Below, in pieces: positions 53,854-62,902 of a DNA stretch of 64,000 bases. Position numbers and translations under genes: made by a program. The DNA is from Rhodospirillaceae bacterium (GTDB lineage: Bacteria > Pseudomonadota > Alphaproteobacteria > Thalassobaculales > Thalassobaculaceae): assembly GCA_018401495.1 (NCBI GenBank), contig JAGYJX010000018.1, forward strand, positions 1 to 64,000, read 5' to 3'. Numbering within the stretch: position 1 is the stretch's first letter; each line of letters starts with the position of its first letter. Below the pieces are notes generated by a model. The model worked only from the letters and a program-made list of their open reading frames with translations, did no database searches and was not told the origin of the DNA.

Positions 53854-53956
53854 GCCCTTCGCGGCCCTCCGCGTACGCGGAGGGCACCTCAGGGCGACAG
53901 ATAAAACGTCTATCGTCCTGAGGTGCGCACCGCGAAGCGGGGCGCCACGAAGGACC
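53854..53956. repeat. Palindromic repeat pair (family B, locus 4) between xdhA and xdhB
   Basis: Inverted halves at 53854-53902 (inner hairpin CCTCCGCG-TA-CGCGGAGG) and 53909-53956 (inner hairpin CCCGC-TTC-GCGG) are separated by only a few bases. The element lies between two subunit genes that normally abut. Confidence 0.75.
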
Positions 53957-53982
53957 TGCCGGGCGCCGGGCCGGATTTCCCC

Positions 53983-56364
53983 ATGAACGCCCCCGACCGT
54001 CCCCGGCGCGGCGTGCACGCCCCGGTCCGGCACGACAGCGCGGTCGGGCACGTCACCGGCCGGGCGGCCTACCTCGACGACATGCCGCTGCCGCCGGACA
54101 CCCTGCAGGCGGCGCTGGTGCTGAGCCGGCACCCGCACGCCCGCATCCTGCGCGTCGACCTCGCCGCGGCGCTGGCGGTGCCGGGCGTGGTGGCGGCGAT
54201 CACCGCCGCCGACATCCCGGGCCGCAACGACATCGCCCCGATCCTGCGCGGCGAGCCGGCGCTGGCCGAGGGCGTCGTCGAGTACGCCGGCCAGCCGGTC
54301 GCCGCGGTCGCCGCGACCACCCTTGAAGCGGCGCGCGAGGCGGCGGCGCTGGTCGTCGTCGAGGTCGAGGAACTGCCGGCGGTGCTGAGCGTCGAGGCGG
54401 CGCTGGAGCAGCGGCTGTACGTCGCGCCGCCGCAGGTGATGCAGCGCGGCGACCCGGACGCGGCGCTGGCGGCGGCGCCGACCCGGCTGTCGGGCGAGGT
54501 GCGCTGCGGCGGCCAGGACCACTTCTACCTGGAGGGCCAGATCGCGGTCGCCATCCCGGGCGAGGACCGCGACATGCAGGTCTTCAGCTCGACCCAGCAC
54601 CCGACCGAGGTGCAGCACGGCGTCGCCCACCTGCTGGGACTGCCGCTCAACCAGGTGACCGTCGAGGTCCGGCGCATGGGCGGCGCGTTCGGCGGCAAGG
54701 AGAGCCAGGCGACCATCGTCGCCGGCATCGCCGCGCTGCTCGCCGCCGCGGCCGGGCGGCCGGTCAAGCTGCGGCTCGCCCGCGACGACGACATGCTGGC
54801 CACCGGCAAGCGCCACCCGTTCCTGATCCGCTGGGAGGCCGGGATCGATGCCGAAGGCCGGATCCTGGCGCTCGACATGATTCTGGCCGCCGACGCCGGC
54901 AACGTCGCCGACCTGACGCCGGCGGTGGTGACCCGCGCGCTCTGCCACGCCGACAACTGCTACTTCCTGCCGAACGTCCGGGTCACCGGCCTGTCGTGCA
55001 AGACCCACACGGTGTCGAACACCGCCTTCCGCGGCTTCGGCGGCCCGCAGGGCATGCTGGCGATCGAGGCGGTGATCGACCGGGTGGCGCGCCGCCTCGG
55101 CCTGCCGCTCGAGACGGTGCGGGAACGCAATTTCTACGGCGTCGGCCGCGACGACGTCACGCCCTACGGCATGACGGTCGAGGACAACCTGATCGCGCGG
55201 GTCACCGGCGAGCTGGCGCGCGCCGTCGACCTGCCCGGCTGGCGCGCCGCCGTCGAGGCCTTCAACGCCGCGAGCCCGGTGGTCCGCAAGGGCCTCGCCA
55301 CGGTGCCGGTGAAGTTCGGCATCTCGTTCAACCTGCCGACCCTGAACCAGGCGGGCGCGCTGGTTCACGTCTACACCGACGGCAGCGTGCACCTGAACCA
55401 CGGCGGCACAGAGATGGGCCAGGGCCTGTTCGTGAAGGTCGCGCAGGTGGTGGCCGAGGCGTTCCGCATCGACGTCGCCATGGTCCGGGTGTCGGCCACC
55501 AGCACCGGCAAGGTGCCGAACACCTCGGCAACCGCCGCCTCCTCCGGGTCGGACCTGAACGGCATGGCGGCGCTGAACGCCGCCCTGACCATCCGGGGCC
55601 GCATGGCCGAGGTGATGGCCGAGCGGTTCGGGGTGCCGGCCGGCGAGGTGGGCTTCGACGACGGACGGGTGTTCGCCCGCAACGAAAGCCTCTCGTTCGG
55701 CGAACTGGCCCAGCTCTGCTGGGAGCGGCGGGTGTCGCTGTCGTCGACCGGCTTCTACCGCACCCCGAAGATCCACTGGGACGCCGCGACCTGCACCGGC
55801 CGGCCGTTCTTCTACTTCACCTACGGCGCGGCCGCCGCCGAGGTGGCGATCGACACCCTGACCGGCGAGCTCAGGGTGCTGCGGGCCGAGCTGCTGCAGG
55901 ATTGCGGCGCCTCGCTGAACCCGGCGATCGACCTCGGGCCAGATCGAGGGGCGTTCGTGCAGGGCATGGGCTGGCTGACCACCGAGGAGTTGTGGTGGGA
56001 CGCGGCGGGCCGGCTTCGGACCCACGGTCCCTCGACCTACAAGATCCCGGGCAGCCGCGACGTGCCGCCGGTGTTCAACGCCCGCCTGCTGGCCGACGCG
56101 CCGAACCGCGAGGCGACGGTGTTCCGCTCCAAGGCGGTCGGCGAGCCGCCGCTCATGCTGGCGCTGTCGGTGTGGCTGGCGATCCGCGACGCGGTGGCGA
56201 GCCTGGCGCCGCCCGGCACCGCGCATCGACCTCGACGCCCCGGCGACGCCGTGCGCGGATCCTGGCGGCGGTCAGGCGCGCGCGCGGCGCGGGGAGTCGT
56301 GGCGTACCTGGAGCACCGTCGCGCGGCGGGCCCCGATAGCCGCGCTCCGCCACGGCTTCCGTGA
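53983..56364 (+). CDS. xdhB: Xanthine dehydrogenase molybdopterin-binding large subunit (C-terminus garbled in the assembly)
   Basis: The large subunit holds the molybdenum cofactor and oxidises hypoxanthine/xanthine to urate. The sequence opens RGVHAPVRHDSAVGHVTGRAAYLDDMP. The substrate and cofactor blocks GGQDHFYLEGQ, RRMGGAFGGKE (conserved Gly/Lys), FRGFGGPQGM and LNHGGTEMGQGLF are intact. Two compensating indels near 55940 change GQIEGAFVQG to a short garbled run. Further indels from about 56222 disturb the last ~45 residues, where ATPERIL and the catalytic-site region should lie. The stop coordinate is therefore uncertain; full length would be about 780 residues. Confidence 0.9.
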   Translation: MNAPDRPRRGVHAPVRHDSAVGHVTGRAAYLDDMPLPPDTLQAALVLSRHPHARILRVDLAAALAVPGVVAAITAADIPGRNDIAPILRGEPALAEGVVEYAGQPVAAVAATTLEAAREAAALVVVEVEELPAVLSVEAALEQRLYVAPPQVMQRGDPDAALAAAPTRLSGEVRCGGQDHFYLEGQIAVAIPGEDRDMQVFSSTQHPTEVQHGVAHLLGLPLNQVTVEVRRMGGAFGGKESQATIVAGIAALLAAAAGRPVKLRLARDDDMLATGKRHPFLIRWEAGIDAEGRILALDMILAADAGNVADLTPAVVTRALCHADNCYFLPNVRVTGLSCKTHTVSNTAFRGFGGPQGMLAIEAVIDRVARRLGLPLETVRERNFYGVGRDDVTPYGMTVEDNLIARVTGELARAVDLPGWRAAVEAFNAASPVVRKGLATVPVKFGISFNLPTLNQAGALVHVYTDGSVHLNHGGTEMGQGLFVKVAQVVAEAFRIDVAMVRVSATSTGKVPNTSATAASSGSDLNGMAALNAALTIRGRMAEVMAERFGVPAGEVGFDDGRVFARNESLSFGELAQLCWERRVSLSSTGFYRTPKIHWDAATCTGRPFFYFTYGAAAAEVAIDTLTGELRVLRAELLQDCGASLNPAIDLGPDRGAFVQGMGWLTTEELWWDAAGRLRTHGPSTYKIPGSRDVPPVFNARLLADAPNREATVFRSKAVGEPPLMLALSVWLAIRDAVASLAPPGTAHRPRRPGDAVRGSWRRSGARAARGVVAYLEHRRAAGPDSRAPPRLP

Positions 56365-56369
56365 CGACG

Positions 56370-56424
56370 AAGGAAGGGTCTCATCCCGGCCAAGCGAAGC
56401 GCGAGCCGGGAGCCACGCGCCGAC
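56370..56424. repeat. Family A-like half palindrome after xdhB
   Basis: CTCATCCCGGCCAAGCGAAG continues CGCGAGCCGGGAGCCACGCG. CCCGGC and GCCGGG can pair around AAGCGAAGCGCGA. It is a diverged relative of the other family A hairpins and lies between convergent genes, where it may serve as a terminator. Confidence 0.5.
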
Positions 56425-56427
56425 GCG

Positions 56428-56954
56428 TCAGCGGAGCCAGCGGCGAGGCGACGGGCTACGCGCGAATGGTCCGACGATCCGGGCCGGCAGGGTGCGGCCG
56501 GCGATGTCGGCGACGGCGTAGGCGATCATGATCGCGCCCGCGACCGGGATGGCGGCGTAGAACAGCGCCGTCGGCAGGCTCAGCATCGGCGTCGTGGCGC
56601 CGGGCGTTGACCGTCAGCAGCCAGCCCTGCCAGGTCATCACCGCCAGGAACGAGACCGAGATCAGGTCGATCGTCCCGGCCAGCGTCCGGCGCGGCCAGC
56701 CGGCCGGCAGCAGCTGAGTCCAGCCACTCGACCCGGAAGTGGCCGCGCTCGCGCCAGATCGCCGCCGCGCCGATGAACACCAGCCAGGCGAACAGCCCCT
56801 CCACCACCTCGCCGAGCCAGCCGACCGAGAACAACGCCGTGAACCGACCGACGATGTTCGCCGCCACCACGACGAACAGCGCGACGAAGCAGGCCACCAC
56901 CACCGCCTGCATGAGCGCGGCGAGGCCGCGGTCGACGGCGCGCAGCGCCCTCAC
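56428..56954 (-). CDS. dctQ: TRAP transporter small permease DctQ (frameshifted in the assembly)
   Basis: The small four-helix subunit of a TRAP carboxylate transporter, about 174 residues after correction. The GTG start overlaps the dctM stop (GTGA). The first part (MQAVVVACFVALFVVVAANIVGRF, WLGEVVEGLFAWLVFIGAAAIWRERGHFRVEWLD) is in frame. One-base insertions near 56718 and 56599 shift the rest (AGTIDLISVSFLAVMTWQGWLL, then LPTALFYAAIPVAGAIMIAYAVADI). The stop at 56428-56430 fits the corrected frame. The gene order P-M-Q here is less common than P-Q-M. Confidence 0.85.
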
Positions 56955-58241
56955 GACCGCCCCCACACCAGTTCCGGGACCAGCAGAGACGCCGGCGGCC
57001 AATAGGTGACGATCAGGGTCACCAGGACGATGCCGGCCAGATACGGCAGCAGCGCCTCGGCTCAACCGCGCCACCGACAGGCCGCTGACGCTGGAGACGG
57101 CGTACAGCACCATGCCGACCGGCGGGGTGAGCAGCCCGACCATCGACGTCATGATCATGATCACCCCGAACTGGATCGGGTCCATGCCGATCTGGATCGC
57201 CACCGGCAGGAACAGCGGCACGCACAGCACGATCACCGCGATTCCCTCGAGGAACATCCCGAGCACGATCAGAATGGCGACGATGATCGCGATCACCACC
57301 GCCGGGTCGCCGGACAGCGACAGCAGCGACTCGATCAGGTGGTTCGGGATCCGCTTGTGGATCAGCAGCCAGCCGAAGAACCCGGCGCCGGCGATGATGA
57401 ACATGACCCGCACGGTGTGCTGAACGCTCTCCCAGATGATCCGGTAGAGATCGCGCAGCCCGATCTCGCGGTACACGAACATCGACAGGCAGATGGCGTA
57501 GGCGGACGCCACGATCGCCGCCTCGGTCGGCGTGAAGATGCCGCCGAGGATGCCGCCGATGATCACCACCGGCAGGCCCAGCGACAGGCCGGAATCCCGG
57601 AACCCGGCCCAGACTTCGGCGAGCGGGGCGCGCTCCTCGCGCGGGAACCGCTTCAGCCGGGCCACGATGTAGACGGTGACCATCAGGGCCAGCGCCATCA
57701 GCAAACCGGGCAGGACGCCGGCCAGGAACAGTTTGGCCACCGACACGCCGGTGATGCTGGAATAGATCACGAAGGGGATCGACGGCGGGAACACCGGACC
57801 GATGGTCGAGGAGGCGGCGGTGATGGCGGCGGCGAACTCGGGATCGTAGCCGCGATCCTTCATCGCCTTCAACTCGACCTGGCCGAGGCCGGCGGCGTCG
57901 GCGACGGCCGCTCCCGACATGCCGGCGAAGATCAGGCTGGCCAGCACGTTGACCTGGCCGAGACCGCCGCGGATGTGGCCGACCAGCGCGCCCGCGAACC
58001 GGAAGATCCGCTCGGTGATGCCGCCGGAATTCATCACGTTCCCGGCCAGGATGAAAAACGGGATCGCCAGCAGCGTGAAGGCGGTGGTCGCCGAGTACAT
58101 GCGTTGCGCGACCATCGACAGCACGAAGGTCTCGCCGGAGACGACGTAGGTGCCGACGGCGGTCACCCCGAGGGCGATGGCGATCGGGACGCCGACGACG
58201 ATGAGCGCGATGAGCGCGCCGAGAATCAGGAAGGGCGTCAT
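56951..58241 (-). CDS. dctM: TRAP transporter large permease DctM (frameshifted in the assembly)
   Basis: The roughly 429-residue, 12-helix channel subunit of a TRAP uptake system driven by sodium or proton gradients. Typical blocks are TAFTLLAIPFFILAGNVMNSGGI, AGMSGAAVADAAGLGQVELKAM, ITAASSTIGPVFPPSIPFVIYS and LTPPVGMVLYAVSSVSGLSVARLSR. An extra base near 57062 displaces the last ~40 residues; the corrected end reads PYLAGIVLVTLIVTYWPPASLLVPELVWG and stops at 56951, overlapping the dctQ start. A stable hairpin lies between it and dctP. Confidence 0.92.
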
Positions 58242-58291
58242 GGTCTCGCCGGAGGACGGGCGCGGCCGAGGCGGCGCCGGGCGACGGGGAG

Positions 58292-58333
58292 GCGACCGCC
58301 GCCCCGCCGCTGGACGGGCGGGGCGGCGGTCGC
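58292..58333 (-). terminator. Intercistronic hairpin between dctP and dctM
   Basis: GCGACCGCCGCCCCGCC (58292-58308) pairs perfectly with 58317-58333 over 17 bp around an eight-base loop. It lacks a T tract, so it probably reduces rather than abolishes read-through, giving more binding protein than permease. Confidence 0.65.
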
Positions 58334-58341
58334 GCGCAGGC

Positions 58342-59328
58342 CTACTTCACCATGGACAGGAAGGCGTCCATGTTCTCCTTGCCCGCATACTGGGAGATGC
58401 GGTCGTAGGCGGGCCCCATCTTGGCCTTGAACGGGCCGAGATCGGGCTCGGTGACCTTCATGCCCTTGGCGACGAGGTCGGCGAGTTCCTTGCTCTCCTG
58501 GTCCTGCACCATCGTGCGCATCAGCGCGCCGGCGGCGGCACTCTCTTCGCGGATGATCGCCTGGTGTTCCGGCGACAGCCGGTCCCAGCTCATCTTGGAG
58601 ACCACGTGGATCATGTTGTTGTAGGAGTGCCGGGTGAGCGCCAGATGCGGCTGGAACTCGTTGAACTTGAAGTCATAGATCACCCCGAGCGGGTTCTCCT
58701 GGCCGTCCACGACACCCTGGTTGAGGGCGTTCGGCAACTCCGGGAAGGCGATCTGGGTGGCGCTGGCGCCGAGCGCCTCCATGGCCGCGACCAGCTGGAT
58801 CTCCGGCGGCGTGCGCATTTTCAGCCCGACCATGTCCTCGGGGCTGTTGATCGGGCGCTTGTTGTTGGTGACCTGGCGGAAGCCGTACTCCCAGTTCGAG
58901 AGCATCACAAGGTTGTGCTTGGCCAGCATCGGCGCCGCCCACGCGGTGAACGGGCCGTCGAGCACGGCGTGGGCGTGGGCGTAGTCCCGGAACACGAACG
59001 GGGCCATCACGACCGCGAACGCCTTCTCGTACTTGTCGAGCTGTCCCTGGGTCGGCAGGCCCATGTCGATCACGCCGAGCTTGGTCTGCTCGAGCTGCTC
59101 CGGCGGCGAGCCGAGCTGGTTGGCCGGATAGATGTCGACCTTGATTTCGCCCTTGGTGCGCTCGGCGACCTTGGCGGCAAACTGCTTGGCCGCCACGTGG
59201 CCCGGGTGGCTTTCGGCCGCGAAATGCCCGAGGCGCAAGAGGGTCTCGGCCGAGGCCGGGGCCACGGCCACGCCGAGGCCGATGGTCAACGCCAGCGCCG
59301 ACGCCAGCAACGTTCGGTTGGTCCGCAT
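58342..59328 (-). CDS. dctP: TRAP transporter solute-binding protein DctP
   Basis: A 328-residue periplasmic receptor for an organic acid. The signal peptide MRTNRTLLASALALTIGLGV ends in ASA. The family pattern LRLGHFAAESHPGHVAAKQFAAKVAERTKGEIKVDIYPANQLGSPPEQLEQTKLGVIDMG is clear. The ligand carboxylate-binding Arg is in VGLKMRTPPEIQL, with the following VDGQENPLG block. AGGGAGGAAAGC precedes the ATG. It is cotranscribed with the upstream dehydrogenase (40-base gap). Confidence 0.93.
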   Translation of the reverse strand: MRTNRTLLASALALTIGLGVAVAPASAETLLRLGHFAAESHPGHVAAKQFAAKVAERTKGEIKVDIYPANQLGSPPEQLEQTKLGVIDMGLPTQGQLDKYEKAFAVVMAPFVFRDYAHAHAVLDGPFTAWAAPMLAKHNLVMLSNWEYGFRQVTNNKRPINSPEDMVGLKMRTPPEIQLVAAMEALGASATQIAFPELPNALNQGVVDGQENPLGVIYDFKFNEFQPHLALTRHSYNNMIHVVSKMSWDRLSPEHQAIIREESAAAGALMRTMVQDQESKELADLVAKGMKVTEPDLGPFKAKMGPAYDRISQYAGKENMDAFLSMVK

Positions 59329-59368
59329 GCTTTCCTCCCTGGTTTCCGATCCTTGTGGCCGGGACGGA

Positions 59369-60277
59369 TCAGCCGTCCGTCTCCGTCTCTTCCGGCAGGC
59401 GTGCCTCGACGCCGGAGATCCGTTCGTAGGCCTTGATGACCGCCGTGCAGCCCTCCTCGCCGTGACCGAAGGCGGCGGCGAGGGCGTAGGTCTGGTGCAC
59501 CGCCTCGGCCATGAAGCCCGGCAGCCCGGCCTCCTCCAGCCAGTGCGCGTAGTACTTGACGTCCTTCTGGGCGTTGGCGAGCGACATGTAGGGCGCAAAA
59601 TCCCGGCGCAGCGTCTTCTCGCCGTACAGGTCCATCATCCCGGACTTGCCGCCGGCCGCCGAGATGATCCCGATCACCTTGGTCATGTCGAGGCCCTCGC
59701 GCGCGGCCAGCGCGAAGCCCTCGCAGAACGCCGCGACGTTGGCGAAGGCGATGAAATTGTGGATCAGCTTGAGCCGGATGGCGTGACCGGACGGGCCGAC
59801 ATGGAACACGTTCTCGGCGTAGCACTCGAACACCGGGCGCAGCTCCTCGAGCAGCGCGGCCTCGCCACCGAACAGCACGTTCACCCGGCCCTGTTCGGCG
59901 TGGATCGGGGTGCGCGTCATCGGCGCCTCGGCGTAGCGCAGGCCGTGCGCCGCGCAACGGGCGTTCATCCGCTCGACATGCGCGGGATTGACGGTGGTGT
60001 GGTCGAGGACGACGGCCCCAGCGGGCAGCCGGGCGGCGACACCGTCGGCCCTGGAACAGCAGGTCCTCGACGGCCTCGGCGGTGGTGACGCACAACGCGA
60101 ACACCTCGGCACCGTCGGCGGCCGGCGGGCGTGCTCCACCGGTTCGGCGCCGAACTCGGCCATCCGCGCCGCTTTCCCTGGGGACAGGTCGTGGCAGCGG
60201 ACCCGCCGCCCCTTCAGGGCGAGGTTCTTCACCAACCCGGCCCCCATCCCCCCGAGACCGATGAATCCGATCGTCAT
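59369..60277 (-). CDS. 3-hydroxyisobutyrate dehydrogenase-family oxidoreductase
   Basis: A 302-residue beta-hydroxyacid dehydrogenase. The NAD(P) motif GFIGLGGMGAGLVKNLA is at residues 4-20. The substrate block is AEAPMTRTPIHAEQGRVNVLFGG, and the catalytic Lys is in RLKLIHNFIAFANVAAFCEG. Two compensating indels near 60125 and 60050 garble about 30 residues (restored: ADGAEVFALCVTTAEAVEDLLFQG). Members reduce tartronate semialdehyde or oxidise 3-hydroxyisobutyrate and related acids. As first gene before dctPMQ, it probably acts on the imported acid. Confidence 0.88.
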   Translation of the reverse strand: MTIGFIGLGGMGAGLVKNLALKGRRVRCHDLSPGKAARMAEFGAEPVEHARRPPTVPRCSRCASPPPRPSRTCCSRADGVAARLPAGAVVLDHTTVNPAHVERMNARCAAHGLRYAEAPMTRTPIHAEQGRVNVLFGGEAALLEELRPVFECYAENVFHVGPSGHAIRLKLIHNFIAFANVAAFCEGFALAAREGLDMTKVIGIISAAGGKSGMMDLYGEKTLRRDFAPYMSLANAQKDVKYYAHWLEEAGLPGFMAEAVHQTYALAAAFGHGEEGCTAVIKAYERISGVEARLPEETETDG

Positions 60278-60310
60278 CGCGCGCTTCCACCCGTCAGTCT
60301 TCTTGGGCTC

Positions 60311-60339
60311 ATGTAAGCAAAGATCGTATTGTCAGACAA
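60311..60339 (-). promoter_or_regulatory. Predicted promoter of the dehydrogenase-TRAP operon
   Basis: On the minus strand TTGTCT (60339-60334) and TTACAT (60316-60311) are 17 bases apart, about 35 bases before the dehydrogenase start. The first hexamer overlaps the palindrome at 60329-60339, so regulator binding would block this promoter. Confidence 0.45.
60329..60339. promoter_or_regulatory. FadR/GntR-type operator
   Basis: TTGTC-A-GACAA is a perfect palindrome and matches the GTnnnAC core recognised by FadR-subfamily GntR regulators. It is the only such site in the 157-base divergent region between the regulator (60435) and the dehydrogenase-TRAP operon. Confidence 0.7.
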
Positions 60340-60434
60340 CCAGGATATGATAGATCGCCCCGCCCGGACGAGGCGCGGCAGGGTCGAGGGACGCTGTGGT
60401 AAAGTGACGCTTCGACACGCACGACGGACAGGCG

Positions 60435-61171
60435 ATGGCTGACATCTTCGAACGGGTGGCGAGGCCGAGGCGGCTTCCCGACGAGATCGCGTCTTCCATT
60501 CTGGAGGCGATCGCCCGCGGCGATCTGCGCGCCGGCGATCGGCTGCCCACCGAACTGGACCTGTCGGAACAGTTCGGGGTGGCGCGCACCGTGGTGCGCG
60601 AGGCGATATCGCTGCTCAAGTTCGACGGTGTCATCACGGCGCGCCAGGGTGTCGGCGCCTTCGTCTCGGAACATTCCAGCCGGCAGGCCTTCCGGATCAG
60701 CCCGGCCTGCTTCGCCAAGCGCCGGCAACTCGTGAAGCTGCTCGAGCTGCGGACCAGCATGCAGTCGGACGCGGCCGCCGCCGCCGCCGACCGGCGATCG
60801 GCGGACCAGCTGGCGGCCATGCGGGCGGCGCTCGACCGGTTCGCGGCCTCGATGGGGTGCGGCCTGACGCCGCGGAGGTCCGGGTCGACGCCGAGGTCGC
60901 CTTCTATCGGATCATCGCCGAGGCGTCGGGCAACGAGTTCTACCTGGAGTTCATCCAGATGATCGACGCCAAGCTGATGGAGAACCTGCGCTCGGTCGTG
61001 GTGAAGAACGCGATGGTCTCGGAGATCGGCGCGCGGGTGCTGGCCGAGCACGACGAGGTCTTCGAGGCGATCGGCGAGCGTGATCCGGAGCGGGCCCGCA
61101 CCGCCACCCGCCGGCACTTCGAGAGCGCCGCGCGACGCCTCGCCGACCGCGCCGACTTCGCCGACGTCTGA
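60435..61171 (+). CDS. FadR-type GntR regulator with FCD domain (frameshifted in the assembly)
   Basis: A regulator of about 245 residues. The winged helix LPDEIASSILEAIARGDLRAGDRLPTELDLSEQFGVARTVVREAISLLKFDGVITARQGVGAFV occupies residues 14-75. The FCD ligand domain carries LLELRTSMQSDAAAAAADR. From RVDAEVAFYRIIAEASGNEFYLEF (domain His/Asp metal site region) it lies in another phase, because a base is missing near 60860. It is divergent from the dehydrogenase-TRAP operon and probably represses it until the imported acid binds. Confidence 0.88.
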
Positions 61172-61483
61172 CGACCGGCTCTCCGGCGGGATCTCGCGGA
61201 TCCTGGCGCTGTGGGCGGCGATGTCGGCGAGGTCACGCTTGAGGTGAACGCGCGTGTCGGACGGCGGCTGGTGCGCCGCCGACACGCCAGCCCGCCACTC
61301 GACGGCGGGCCGGATCGGCCGGGGCACGAAGCCGCCGCCGCAGTTCGGGCACACATTCGACAGCCTGGCGTCCACGCAGTCGGCGCAGAACGTGCACTCG
61401 TAGGAGCAGATCCGGGCGTCGGTCGCATCCGGCGCCAGATCCTTGTCGCAGTACTCGCAATTCGGCCTGAGTTGCAGCGCCAT
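61172..61483 (-). CDS. DUF1272 family zinc-ribbon-like protein
   Basis: A protein of the DUF1272 family (usually ~80-100 residues). The N-terminus has the full cysteine signature: LRPNCEYCDKDLAPDATDARICSYECTFCADCVDARLSNVCPNCGGGFVPRPIRP, four Cys pairs that probably bind zinc. The open frame has no stop before passing antisense into the regulator gene. The end given here (about 104 residues) is an estimate; an indel near the 3' end is possible. GGGAGACGAGG precedes the ATG. The function is unknown. Confidence 0.75.
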
Positions 61484-61908
61484 CCTCGTCTCCCGATCAA
61501 GCGTTCAGACCGAGCCCCTGCGCTCGATCACCAGGCCCGACCGGCACGGAACGCGCGGGCGGCCTTGACGATTTCCGGCGTGGCGATGCTCGCTGGCGGT
61601 AGCGCCCCGGACCGGCCCTTCCGCAGGCTCGCCAACGGTCGCAACTCGCGGCGACCGCGGCAATGACATCGCACGGGCGAATCCGGACATGCTTGCTTGG
61701 AGCCTCCAGCCGCCAATTCGCAGTCCAGCATCCCGATGTCCCGGTAGCGGGCCACCCCACAGCAAGTGATGACAAGTCCGACGACTTCGTTTACATTGGA
61801 ACCTACGCAAAGGTGGAGCGTTTCGGACATTGTCTAACCCGAGGCGGTTCAGCCGCAAGGGGGCCACAAAGCCAGTGAACACTGGGGCCCCATTTAAGAG
61901 GTACAGCG
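61484..61908. other. Intergenic region without a supported gene
   Basis: These 425 bases contain several overlapping short frames on both strands, but none has a recognisable motif or a convincing ribosome binding site. Base composition in 61700-61900 is less GC-rich than the surroundings, which suggests non-coding or acquired DNA. Confidence 0.45.
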
Positions 61909-62205
61909 ATGAAAACGACAATAGCAGTGATTGGTCTGGGTCTTCTGGTTTCGGCCTGCGGTGGCGGCAACGCTGGGAACGGCGGCATGCCGGCGGCCGA
62001 AATCGCGTCGATGTCCGACAACCGGATCGCCGTGGTGTACTATGACAGCGTGTCGGGGATGGGCGACGCCTCGCGGATGGCTGCCTCGCACTGCGATCCG
62101 ATGAACGCCGTGTCGACCGGCAGCGCCGATGCCACCGACAAGATGGTCGCCGTCGACCGCACGGTCGTCTCGTTTGAGTGCCGCCCGCCGGCGCCGAAGA
62201 AGTAG
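61909..62205 (+). CDS. Small predicted lipoprotein
   Basis: A 98-residue protein with a lipoprotein signal peptide: MKTTIAVIGLGLLVSAC, lipobox LVSAC with Cys17, then a flexible Gly/Asn linker. The mature domain contains RIAVVYYDSVSGMGDASRMAASHCDPM and ends VVSFECRPP, with two cysteines that could form a disulphide. AGAGGT precedes the ATG. No family is recognised with certainty; an envelope-anchored role is all that can be inferred. Confidence 0.7.
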   Translation: MKTTIAVIGLGLLVSACGGGNAGNGGMPAAEIASMSDNRIAVVYYDSVSGMGDASRMAASHCDPMNAVSTGSADATDKMVAVDRTVVSFECRPPAPKK

Positions 62206-62234
62206 TTTTCAGGCCTGCGGGCACTGAACTGCGC

Positions 62235-62273
62235 ACCCGGATCGGTCCGCCACACGGCGGGCCGCATCCGGGT
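62235..62273. terminator. Bidirectional hairpin terminator
   Basis: ACCCGGATCGGTCCGCC pairs with GGCGGGCCGCATCCGGGT across ACAC, with one bulge and one G-T. It lies between the convergent lipoprotein and XRE-cupin genes. Confidence 0.65.
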
Positions 62274-62291
62274 TTCGGCGTGTCAGGACCC

Positions 62292-62878
62292 CTACAGCAC
62301 GCACACCATCAGCGCCCGCGCTGTTTCGGCCCCGGCGTTTCGGATCGTGTGACCGCCCTGGGCGGTGGCGTAGCGCAGCGTTTCACCCGGCCCGGCCGAG
62401 ACGGTGTCGCCGTTGGCGACGACCGTCAGCGTTCCCTCGATGACTGTCAGGTGCTCCGCGCTGCCGGCGCCGTGCGCCGCCGAAACCAGTTCGCCCCCGG
62501 CTCGGCCAGGAACTCGTACCACTGCAGCCGCTCGACGGTCTCGATGGCGCCGAGGATGCGCAGGCGGCAGAGCCCGTCCTCGCTCTGGATTTCCGGAGTG
62601 GCGTTGGCGGTCAGCGCGGTGATCCCGGACCGCTCCTCCTCGGCGCCCCGGAACAGGCTCTCCGGCGATCGCTCCAGCGCCGCGCAGATCCGCCAGACCG
62701 TCGCGATGGTCGGGTTGGTGCTGTCGCGCTCGATCTGCGACAGGATCGACTTCGACACTCCGGACCGGCGCGCCAACTCGTCCAGGCTGAGGCCGGCGTC
62801 CTTGCGGGCGCGTTGCAATTCGCCCCCGAACTTCGGCGGGGCCCCTGCCGTCCCCGGCTCCCTGATGCGCTGCGACAT
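62292..62878 (-). CDS. XRE-family regulator with C-terminal cupin (frameshifted in the assembly)
   Basis: A regulator of about 195 residues. The helix-turn-helix is at residues 15-70 (ARKDAGLSLDELARRSGVSKSILSQIERDSTNPTIATVWRICAAL). The cupin domain runs from GGELVSAAHGAGSAEHLTVIEGTLTV to RYATAQGGHTIRNAG, with the metal-type His in AEHLTVIEG. One missing G near 62490 separates the phases. Such HTH-cupin proteins sense small ligands and often repress neighbouring transport or catabolic genes; the target here may be itself, via the inverted repeat at 62903-62940. Confidence 0.85.
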
Positions 62879-62902
62879 CGATCTCCAACCCATCGTCAAT
62901 TT

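Noticed and set aside
60332..61171. The long minus-strand extension of the DUF1272 frame across the FadR-type gene
   Set aside because: DUF1272 proteins are short, and the extension is antisense to a clearly conserved regulator; it is a shadow frame.
61497..61878. Several short frames between the DUF1272 and lipoprotein genes
   Set aside because: No motif, ribosome binding site or consistent codon pattern; they overlap each other on both strands.
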